From Rhodospirillales bacterium (GTDB lineage: Bacteria > Pseudomonadota > Alphaproteobacteria > Rhodospirillales > JANQFP01): a DNA stretch of 64,000 nt. Positions 9,715 to 20,151 of this stretch are shown here, one piece after another; the stretch's first letter is position 1, and each line of letters opens with the position of its first letter. The notes beneath the pieces are model-generated. The model had not been told where the DNA came from, did not search any database, and saw nothing but the letters and a program-made list of their open reading frames with translations. Made by a program: the position numbers and the translations under genes. The stretch is taken from assembly GCA_028277795.1 (NCBI GenBank), contig JANQFP010000045.1:23069-87068 (forward strand). The letters run 5' to 3'.

Positions 9715-10424
9715 GGTCCCGAGCTTTCGCTCGCGGTCAGGCCGATACGTGCCAGCGCCGCCGAGTGGCAGGTCCAGCGCCGATCCAGCCACGGGTCCAC
9801 CAGCCGCCTGGGCACCCGCGCCGGCGGGCGCCCCCGGGCCAAGGTGGCGCGGGCGCAGGCGCGCCACAGCCCCTCCACCCAGGCGGCGATGTCCCGGCGG
9901 TGCTCCATCGGTACTGCGGCCAGTTGGCGGCGCAGGACCGTTTCGCCGAAGGCCACATGCCGCGCCTCGTCGGCGGCGATCAAACGATGGAGGTGCCGGA
10001 GCAGCGGGCAGGGAAACCACTGCCCCAGGTCGTCGAACAGGCGCAGGGCCTCGCCTTCCACGACCACGTGGACGGCGACCATGGGCCCGTGGTGGGAGCC
10101 CGGCCACGCCAGGATCGCCTCGAAGGCCGCTGCCAGGGCGGGGTCCATGGGCGCCAGGTCACCCACGCGGGCCAGGTAGGCCCGGTAGAGTGCGGCGTGT
10201 CGGGCCTCGTCCCGGGCCTGGGCGCGCAGGCCGTCCCGGAGCGCCGGGTCGTCCACCGCATCCATGAGGCGGCGGCAGATCCGGGCGGTGGCCCGTTCGC
10301 CGTGATAGAGCTGGCTCACCGCCGCCCCGTAAGCGGCCGCCGACAGCCACCGGGGCCGCCGGACCGGCGTCGCCCAGTCGATATCCGCGGCCGCGGGCAG
10401 GGTTTCCGATGCAGAAGAAGTCAT
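9711..10424 (-). CDS. Ferritin-like diiron protein
   Basis: A 237-residue helical protein with the carboxylate and histidine pattern of a diiron four-helix bundle: Glu43, DEARH at 72-76, VVEGE at 121-125 and ADEARHVAFGE at 151-161. Such proteins are oxygenases, oxidases or oxygen-dependent modifying enzymes, but the substrate cannot be read from the sequence. Coupling to a glycosyltransferase suggests the two modify the same small molecule or lipid. The ATG at 10424 has a GAGGAAGG tract almost touching it, which is unusually close, so the start is not certain. Confidence 0.75.
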   Translation of the reverse strand: MTSSASETLPAAADIDWATPVRRPRWLSAAAYGAAVSQLYHGERATARICRRLMDAVDDPALRDGLRAQARDEARHAALYRAYLARVGDLAPMDPALAAAFEAILAWPGSHHGPMVAVHVVVEGEALRLFDDLGQWFPCPLLRHLHRLIAADEARHVAFGETVLRRQLAAVPMEHRRDIAAWVEGLWRACARATLARGRPPARVPRRLVDPWLDRRWTCHSAALARIGLTASESSGP

Positions 10425-10591
10425 CCTTCCTCATCTGCCGTGCCCGGCGGCGGCTGTAAACCAACAAGTTCGTGACCGCTGCCACGGCGACCATCGCGGC
10501 CGCTGCCTTGACGCTCCGGGGCACCTGTCATACCCTTCCCCGGCACCCGGGGATTAATTCAAGTCCGCCGCGCTACCGAGCAACGCCGTGG

Positions 10592-10620
10592 TTGAGAATG
10601 GCGAGGCAATGGCGTATTGC
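10592..10620 (+). promoter_or_regulatory. Candidate promoter for mutA-mutB-meaB
   Basis: TTGAGA at 10592-10597 and TATTGC at 10615-10620 are separated by 17 bases, a fair sigma-70-type match. They end about 41 bases before the mutA start. Inferred by eye only. Confidence 0.45.
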
Positions 10621-10661
10621 GCGATAAGCCCCGGAGGGGAACAGCAGAGGGGCGGCAAGCC

Positions 10662-12775
10662 ATGAGCGACCAACCGTTGAAATTCGTCGAGGGCTTTACG
10701 GCACCGACCTACGATGAATGGGTCGGCGAAGTAGAGAAGGCGTTGAAGGGCGCGCCGTTCGACAAGAAGATGCTCAACCGGAGCTACGAGGGCATCACCG
10801 TTCGCCCCATTTACACCCGCCAGGACTGGCCCGCCGACGGCGATCCCTCGGGCTTTCCCGGCGCCGCGCCGTTCACCCGCGGCGGCAGCGCCGCGGGCAG
10901 CCGGGACGGCGACTGGGACGTGCGCCAGAGCCACGCCCACCCGGACGTGGCGACCACCAACGCGGCCGTGCGTCGGGACCTGGAGCGCGGCGTCCGGTCG
11001 CTGATCCTGCGGCTCGACCGTGCCGCGCGGAGCGGCCTCGACGGTGACGCGGCGGGCGATGCCGCCGGCGACGACGGCGTCATGATCTACTCGGCCGACG
11101 ACCTGGATGCGGCCCTCGAAGGGGTCGACCTGGAGACCGTGCCCGTGGCCCTGGAAGCCGGCGCCCAGTTCCTGCCGGCGGCCGGACTGCTGGCCGACGT
11201 GTGGGAGCGCCGCGGCATCGATGCCGCCAACGCCCACGGCGCCTTCAACGCCGACCCCATCGGTACCCTGGCGGCCGAAGGCTCCTTGCCGGTGCCGGTG
11301 GAGACAGCGCTCGCCCACATGGCGGCGCTGGCCCACTACACCGCCGACACCTACGCCGGCGTGACCGCCGTCAACGTGGACACCTCGGCCTACCACAACG
11401 CCGGCTGCTCGGAGACCCAGGACCTGGCCGCCTCCATGGCCACGGCGCTGGCCTACCTGCGGGCCATGACCGACGCCGGCATGGACGTGGACTCGGCCTG
11501 TCGGCAGATCCTGTTCACCTACTCGGTGGACTGCGACCAGTTCCTCGCCATCTGCAAGCTGCGCGCGGCGCGCAAGCTGTGGTCGCGGGTGGCCGAGGTC
11601 TGCGGAGCCGGCGAGGCGGCGCGCGCCATGCGGCTGCATGCCCGCACCGCCGAGCGCATGATGACCCGGCGGGACCCCTGGGTGAACATGCTGCGCACGA
11701 CGGTGTCCTGCTTCGCGTCCGCCGTCGGCGGCGCCGACAGCGTCACGGTGCAACCCTACAATGCGGCCCTCGGCCTGCCCGACAACCTGGCCCGGCGGGT
11801 GGCCCGCAACACCCACGCCATCCTCGCCGAGGAGTCCAACATCGCCAAGGTCATCGATCCGGGCGGCGGCTCCTGGTACATCGAGACCCGCACCGACGAG
11901 CTGGCGCGGGCCGCCTGGACCGAGTTCCAGGGCATCGAGAAGGCCGGCGGCATGGTCGCGGTGCTGGGCGACGGCAGCTTCGCCGCCGCCATCGCCGAGT
12001 CCTACGCGTCGCGGGAGAAGAACCTGGCCAACCGCCGCGACCCGCTGACCGGCGTCAGCGAGTTCCCCAACATCTTCGAGCCGTTCGCCGAGGTCGCGGC
12101 CCCGGACATGGACGCCGCGCGCGCCGCTGCGAAGGAGCGCCTGGCGGCGAGCCGGTCCCAGGCCGGGCCCAGTGCCGACGAGCTGGTCGAGGCCATCAGC
12201 GAGGCCAAGTCGGGCGAGCTGGCGGCGGCGGTGCTGGCGGCTGCGGCCGGCGGTGCCACCATCGGCGCCCTGGCGGCCAAGTTGGGCGGCGAGGCGACGA
12301 CGGTGACGGCCCTGCCGCGCCACCGCCTGGCCGAGCGTTTCGAGGCCCTGCGCGACGCCGCCGATGCCCACCGCGACAAGACCGGCCAGCGGCCCAGCAT
12401 CTTCCTTGCCAACCTGGGCCCCATCGCCAAGCACACGGCGCGGGCCACCTTCGCCAAGAACTTCTTCGAGGTGGGCGGCATCGAGGCGCTGTCCAACGAA
12501 GGCTTTGCCGACGCCGAGGCCTGCGTCGCCGCCTTCAAGGACAGCGGCGCCCGCATCGCCATCCTGTGCTCGGCCGATCCGGTCTACGAGGAGATGGTGC
12601 CGAGCGTCGCCCCGGCGCTGAAGGCGGCCGGGTGCGAGTACCTTTTCCTGGCCGGCCATCCGGGCGACAAGAAGGACGCCTACACCGGCGCCGGCGTCGA
12701 CGACTTTATCTTCCTCGGCGGGAACGTGCTGGAGACCACCCGTTCCGCCCTCGAGCGTCTGGGAGTGATCGACAA

Positions 12776-12779
<4 letters not shown>
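10662..12779 (+). CDS. mutA: Methylmalonyl-CoA mutase small subunit
   Basis: A 705-residue homologue of the large subunit that keeps the barrel but lacks the DXHXXG cobalamin motif, as expected for the non-catalytic subunit. Recognisable segments include [14 protein letters not shown] near the N-terminus, [11 protein letters not shown], and [21 protein letters not shown] in the barrel. The heterodimer isomerises (R)-methylmalonyl-CoA to succinyl-CoA. The ATG at 10662 was chosen because the MSDQPLKF start matches the family length and a purine-rich AGAGGGG site precedes it. The stop overlaps the mutB start by 4 bases. Confidence 0.93.
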
Positions 12780-14986
<2,207 letters not shown>

Positions 14987-14989
14987 GCA

Positions 14990-16051
<1,062 letters not shown>

Positions 16052-16081
16052 CGGCACCGAAATCGGCAGCGCCACCTGGGT

Positions 16082-17647
16082 TTAGTGGCTGGTGCCGGCG
16101 GAGTAGGTGATCTTGTTGTAGACGTTGTACTTGCCCGACGGCTTCTTCATCGGGATGCGCTTGACCTCGGCCAGGGTGGCGGCGTCGTAGACCACCAGGG
16201 CGCCGTCCATGTCCCAGACGCTGACCAGGGCGTAGCGGCCGTCGCGGGTGAACTCCACGTGGGCCGCCGTCTTGCCGGGCGCCGGGCGCAGGGTCTTCAC
16301 GATCTCCAGGGTGCGCTTGTCGATGACGTGCAGGGCGTCCTTGTGGGGGCCGAAGAACACGTCGACCCAGGCATAGGGCGTGTTCTCGTGGCTGCGCATG
16401 AAGAAGCCGGGGCCCAGGGTCTCGATGCGCTTGACCGTGGTCCACGAGGTCATGTCGATGACGCTGACCACCCCGTCCTTGAGGTGGGGCGTGGCCATCA
16501 CCGGCCGGCCCTGGTAATCCCAGACGATGCCCGAGCCCAGGTGGGGCATGCCGTCCAGGTCCAGGTCGGCGACCTTGCGGCGGACGTCCAGGTTGTAGAC
16601 GGCGCCGCCGTGGCCGTCCCGTGACGCCCCCATGACCTCGCTGTAGTCCGGGTCGAAGTAGAAGTCGTCCAGGTAGTCCTCCAGGCCGATGCGGCGGCGG
16701 GCGAAGGGCTGGGGCTCGGCGACGATCCCTTCCTCCTGCCCCTTGCGGTAGTTGTGGACGAAGCCGGCGTAGACGGGCGGCGCGTCGGGGTCGTAGGAGA
16801 GCTCCCAGACCTCCTTGAAGTCCTTGAGCGCGGCGATGAAGCTCTGCCGCGGCGGGGCGTTGTAGACGGCACTGACGCGGGAGGTGCGGCCCTTGCCATC
16901 GTCGGCGGCGATGATCTTGGCCGGCGTCAGGTCGGCGGCGTCCAACACCACCAGGGAGTGGGGCAGGAAGTTGCCCACCATCACCCACTTGCCGTCCGAC
17001 GACACAGCGATGTTGCGGATGTTGATGCCGGCCCGGATCTCGGCCACCGGGATCAGGCCCCACAGGTCGTACTTGCTCACCCATCCGTCCCGCGAGGCCA
17101 GATAGACGAACCGGCCGTCGGGCGAGTATTTGGCGCCGCCGTGCAGGGCGAACCGCGACGGGAAGCGCCACAGGGGCTCGAAGGCGTCGCCGTCGAGGAT
17201 GGTCACGTGGTGGTCGCCGGTCTCCACCACCGTGAACAGGTTGAGGGGATCGGCATCGTGCACGGGCTTTGCGGGGAGGTCCTCGGCCGGCGTGTGGACC
17301 ACGTGGGTGGCCACCATCTCCTCCAGGTTCCACGCGGGCACGGCCGGCAGCGGCGTGTAAATGAGGTCGACCAGGGCGGCGATCTGGGCGTCCGACAGGG
17401 TCTTGCCCAGACCCTCCATCTGGGTTGCCGGCCGCCCCTCGGCGATCACCCGGGCCGCCGCCGGCCTGCGCAGCCGGCGCAGGTTCTCGGGCAGCAGCGC
17501 CGGACCGATGGCGCCCAGGCGGTCGGCGCCATGACAGGCGGCGCAGTGCTCGGTGTACAGACGCCCGGCATCGATGCCGCCGCCCCCGGCGGCCGCCCCC
17601 TGGGCCGCCGCCAGAACCGAGACCATGATCGCGATCGCCGTCCGCAT
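16082..17647 (-). CDS. Cytochrome c/d1-domain protein (NirN/NirS-like)
   Basis: A 521-residue exported protein. After a signal peptide (cleaved near residue 20) comes a monohaem cytochrome c domain with CAACH at 35-39 and a likely Met ligand in ATQMEGLG. An eight-bladed propeller like the d1-haem domain of nitrite reductase follows. FALHGGAKYSPDGRFVYLAS and DGWVSKYDLW are hallmark d1-domain segments, including a conserved active-site-type histidine. Size and layout resemble NirN, the d1-haem maturation enzyme, as much as NirS, the nitrite reductase. No nir biosynthesis genes are in the window, so which it is, and whether it holds d1 at all, is open. It faces meaB tail to tail. Confidence 0.8.
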   Translation of the reverse strand: MRTAIAIMVSVLAAAQGAAAGGGGIDAGRLYTEHCAACHGADRLGAIGPALLPENLRRLRRPAAARVIAEGRPATQMEGLGKTLSDAQIAALVDLIYTPLPAVPAWNLEEMVATHVVHTPAEDLPAKPVHDADPLNLFTVVETGDHHVTILDGDAFEPLWRFPSRFALHGGAKYSPDGRFVYLASRDGWVSKYDLWGLIPVAEIRAGINIRNIAVSSDGKWVMVGNFLPHSLVVLDAADLTPAKIIAADDGKGRTSRVSAVYNAPPRQSFIAALKDFKEVWELSYDPDAPPVYAGFVHNYRKGQEEGIVAEPQPFARRRIGLEDYLDDFYFDPDYSEVMGASRDGHGGAVYNLDVRRKVADLDLDGMPHLGSGIVWDYQGRPVMATPHLKDGVVSVIDMTSWTTVKRIETLGPGFFMRSHENTPYAWVDVFFGPHKDALHVIDKRTLEIVKTLRPAPGKTAAHVEFTRDGRYALVSVWDMDGALVVYDAATLAEVKRIPMKKPSGKYNVYNKITYSAGTSH

Positions 17648-17786
17648 CCCGATTCACTCCCGTGCCACGGTCCCAGGGTAGTTCAACGGCCGCCGCCTCC
17701 CCTTGTCGCCGATCAAGGGGCCGCCGCGCCGCCGCCATCGTCTTGCCCTGGTGCCGTGGCGGCGGTATAAACGCGGCGCGCGAGGT

Positions 17787-17863
17787 TCGGAGTGTAGCTC
17801 AGCCTGGTAGAGCACCGTCTTCGGGAGGCGGGGGCCGGTGGTTCAAATCCACTCACTCCGACC
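17787..17863 (+). tRNA. tRNA-Pro(CGG)
   Basis: A complete cloverleaf can be drawn. The acceptor CGGAGTG pairs with CACTCCG, the D stem is GCTC/GAGC, the anticodon stem CCGTC/GGCGG encloses a TTCGGGA loop, and the T stem GGTGG encloses TTCAAAT. The anticodon CGG (17821-17823) reads the proline codon CCG. The discriminator is A and the CCA end is encoded (17861-17863). Confidence 0.95.
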
Positions 17864-17936
17864 ATTTCCATCCCGTCACGGGTTTTCCCTCGCTGCCATC
17901 CATCGTGCGCCGCAATCGGCAGACCACTGACTGAGC

Positions 17937-19064
17937 ATGCGCGACGCAATCATCGGCATCATCGTCGGCGTGGTGGTTGGCGTGGTGGTCGGCGCCACGG
18001 TCATCGCGCCACGGCTGCAGCCGCGCGGCGAAGGACCGACTTTGGCCGCGGGCCCGAAGTCGTCGGGCGCGTCGGCGAGCGCGGGTTCGCTGTCCGGGCG
18101 GCAGGTGCGTTGGACCATGGGCAGCGCCTACGCCCCCTCGCTGCCCCTGGCCGGTGCCCTAGCCAAGCGGGTGGAGAGCGGCATCTGGCGGGTCTCCGCC
18201 GGCGGCTTGGAGCTCAGGTACCACGAGCCCGGCGCCCCGGTTCCCCCTGCCGATCTGTTCAACGCCGTGGCCCGCGGGTCCATCGACGCCGCCTTCGCCA
18301 CGCCGGGCCTGTGGACCGACAAGATCCCGGCGCTGCAGCTTTTCGCGGCGGTTCCATTCGGCCCGCCCTCCGAGGAATACCTGGCGTGGATGGATTTCGG
18401 CGGCGGCAAGCGGCTGTTCGAACGCCTCTACCACAGGCACGGCCTGCACAGCGTCGTCTGCGGCATCATGGCGCCCGTGGCCTCGGCGTGGCTGCGCCGC
18501 GAGGTGAACACCCTCGACGAGCTCAAGGGCCTGAGGATGCGCATCGACGGGCTCGGCGCCAAGGTCGTCAGCCGCCTCGGGGTGGAGGCCGTGGCCCTGC
18601 CCGACGACCAGGTGTTGATGGCATTGGAAAGCGGCGACATCGATGCCGCCCAGTACGCCACGCCGGCCATCGACCGGACGGTGGGCCTCCAGCAGTTCGC
18701 CAAGCACTACTATTTCCCGGGATGGCACCAGCCGGCAACGGTCTTCGACCTGATCATCAACCGCGACCGCTGGAACGCCCTTTCGGCGACCCGCAAGGCG
18801 CAGATCGAGGCGGTGTGCGGCGACAACGTGCGCCGCGGCCTAGCCGAGAGCGAGGGCCTCCAGTTCGCTGCCCTCAAGGCCCTCACCGCCGAGGGCGTAC
18901 AGGTCCACCGCTGGCCGGCCGAGATCCTGGATGCCCTGGCCGACGCCTGGCAGCAGGTGGCACGCGAGCAGGCCGCCGCCGACAGCGCTTTTCGCGAGGT
19001 GTGGGACTCGCTGAGCGCCTTTCGCCGCGATTACGCCGTATGGTCTGACCTGGCCCGACCCTGA
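17937..19064 (+). CDS. TRAP transporter DctP-type solute-binding protein
   Basis: A 375-residue protein with an N-terminal hydrophobic Gly/Val-rich segment (residues 5-23) that acts as uncleaved anchor or signal. A DctP-family periplasmic binding fold follows: DLFNAVARGSIDAAFATPG, then LDELKGLRMRIDGLGAKVVSRLG, which includes the conserved carboxylate-binding arginine, and YYFPGWHQPATVFDLIINRDRW. It resembles binders of keto acids or other small carboxylates. No DctQ/DctM genes adjoin it, so it must serve a permease encoded elsewhere or have another role. It starts about 70 bases after the tRNA gene. Confidence 0.85.
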   Translation: MRDAIIGIIVGVVVGVVVGATVIAPRLQPRGEGPTLAAGPKSSGASASAGSLSGRQVRWTMGSAYAPSLPLAGALAKRVESGIWRVSAGGLELRYHEPGAPVPPADLFNAVARGSIDAAFATPGLWTDKIPALQLFAAVPFGPPSEEYLAWMDFGGGKRLFERLYHRHGLHSVVCGIMAPVASAWLRREVNTLDELKGLRMRIDGLGAKVVSRLGVEAVALPDDQVLMALESGDIDAAQYATPAIDRTVGLQQFAKHYYFPGWHQPATVFDLIINRDRWNALSATRKAQIEAVCGDNVRRGLAESEGLQFAALKALTAEGVQVHRWPAEILDALADAWQQVAREQAAADSAFREVWDSLSAFRRDYAVWSDLARP

Positions 19065-19127
19065 CGGCGGGACACGTCGATGCCTCACTGATGCCGCATT
19101 TGGCGGTCATTCATGGATCGGTAACGG

Positions 19128-19156
19128 TTGCAAGGCTTGGCCCCGTCGTCAATAAT
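19128..19156 (+). promoter_or_regulatory. Candidate promoter of the cytochrome c gene
   Basis: TTGCAA (19128-19133) and AATAAT (19151-19156) with a 17-base spacer lie 49 bases before the start codon. A TTGTTGCAA just downstream (about 19168) resembles the boxes near rpiR, but a link is unproven. Confidence 0.45.
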
Positions 19157-19205
19157 GCGCGCCGTTTTGTTGCAAGTGCACACAGCCTGTAGGAGAGACG
19201 TCTCG

Positions 19206-19616
19206 ATGAAAAAGGCAACGGTTCTCGCCGTCGGACTGGCCGTGGCGACGTCGCTGGCAAGCGGCTCGGCACTGGCTGCCGGCGATGCCGGGAAGGGCGA
19301 GAAGGTCTTCAAGAAGTGCGTCGCCTGTCACACCATCAAGAAGGGCGACAAGAACAAGGTCGGCCCCAACCTGTTTGCCGTCGTCGGCCGCACCGCGGGC
19401 ACGGTCGATGGCTTCAAGTACTCCAAGGGCTTCCTGATGGCGGCCGAGAAGATCGGGAGCTGGGAGGAGGGCGAGATCTTCGAGTATCTGGCGGACCCCA
19501 CCAAGTTCCTGCAGAAGGTCGCCGGGAGCAAGAAGGCACGCAGCAAGATGACGTTCAAGCTGAAGAAGGAAGATCAGCGCAACGACGTCATCGCCTTCCT
19601 CAAGGCCAATCAGTAG
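19206..19616 (+). CDS. Class I cytochrome c (c2-like)
   Basis: A 136-residue periplasmic electron carrier. The first 25 residues are a cleavable signal peptide ending ALAA. The mature protein has one haem motif, CVACH at 38-42, a typical GPNLFAVVGRTAGT segment and a Met axial ligand in SKMTFKL. Lysine richness is typical of c2/c550 proteins that dock on oxidases, reductases or reaction centres. The ATG at 19206 follows a GGAGAG site and begins the signal peptide. The gene stands alone, with a promoter before it and a hairpin terminator after. Confidence 0.92.
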   Translation: MKKATVLAVGLAVATSLASGSALAAGDAGKGEKVFKKCVACHTIKKGDKNKVGPNLFAVVGRTAGTVDGFKYSKGFLMAAEKIGSWEEGEIFEYLADPTKFLQKVAGSKKARSKMTFKLKKEDQRNDVIAFLKANQ

Positions 19617-19667
19617 GCTGACCTGCCGGACCGCCGCCGACGCGGCGGTGAGGCGCAGGCCGGGATC

Positions 19668-19691
19668 GCGCCCCCTCGTTCGAGGGGGCGC
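19668..19691. terminator. Hairpin terminator between the cytochrome c and UspA genes
   Basis: A perfect 10-bp GC-rich stem (GCGCCCCCTC pairing with GAGGGGGCGC) closes a 4-base loop. A smaller CCGCCGC/GCGGCGG stem lies at 19631-19648. The following CCTGTTTCT is only weakly T-rich. Since two genes converge here it could serve both strands. Confidence 0.6.
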
Positions 19692-19708
19692 CGCGGTTCG
19701 GCCTGTTT

Positions 19709-20137
19709 CTATCCCCGGACGACGAGCACCGAGCACTCGGCGTGGCGGACCACCCGGGCCGCGTTGGGGCCGAGCAGGTAGTCCTTGAGCTCGGGCCGGC
19801 CGGCCGACACGACGATCAGGTCGGCCCCCACCTTGCCGGCGACGCTCAGGATCACTTCATAGACCGTTCCCTCGCCGACCACGTGGCGGACGCGCACCCC
19901 CTCAGGCACCTTCTGGTCGACGAAATCGCGCAGCTTGTGCATGACCTCATCGGCCACCTTCTTCTCATAGCCCCTGGGGAAGTACTGGCCAACGATGCTC
20001 ATGCCGAAGTCGGGGACGACGGTGAGCACGTGCAGCCGGGCGTCGAAGGCGCGGCAGTACTCGATGGCCAGGGGCAGGGTGCGGTTCCACGAGGTCTCGT
20101 CGTTGAGGTCTACGGCGAGCAGGATGTCGTTATACAT
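19709..20137 (-). CDS. Universal stress protein, TRAP-associated
   Basis: A 142-residue UspA-family protein: DILLAVDLND at the N-terminus and ADLIVVSAGRPELKDYLLGPNAARVVRHAECSVLVVR at the C-terminus. The ATP-binding pattern G-2x-G-9x-G-S/T is incomplete: the first glycine is missing and the last pair is GP. It is the final gene of the leftward TAXI-TRAP unit, 14 bases after the permease. In Halomonas TeaABCD, a UspA protein next to the permease modulates TRAP transport, and a similar role is a reasonable inference here. Confidence 0.88.
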   Translation of the reverse strand: MYNDILLAVDLNDETSWNRTLPLAIEYCRAFDARLHVLTVVPDFGMSIVGQYFPRGYEKKVADEVMHKLRDFVDQKVPEGVRVRHVVGEGTVYEVILSVAGKVGADLIVVSAGRPELKDYLLGPNAARVVRHAECSVLVVRG

Positions 20138-20151
20138 GTTGTTGGCCCCCC

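Noticed and set aside
10425..10524. Short hydrophobic peptide frame upstream of the ferritin-like gene (starts MPRSVKAAAAMVAVAAV)
   Set aside because: The frame runs on into the ferritin-like gene out of register, has no proper end of its own and no good ribosome-binding site. A tiny membrane peptide cannot be excluded but is not supported.
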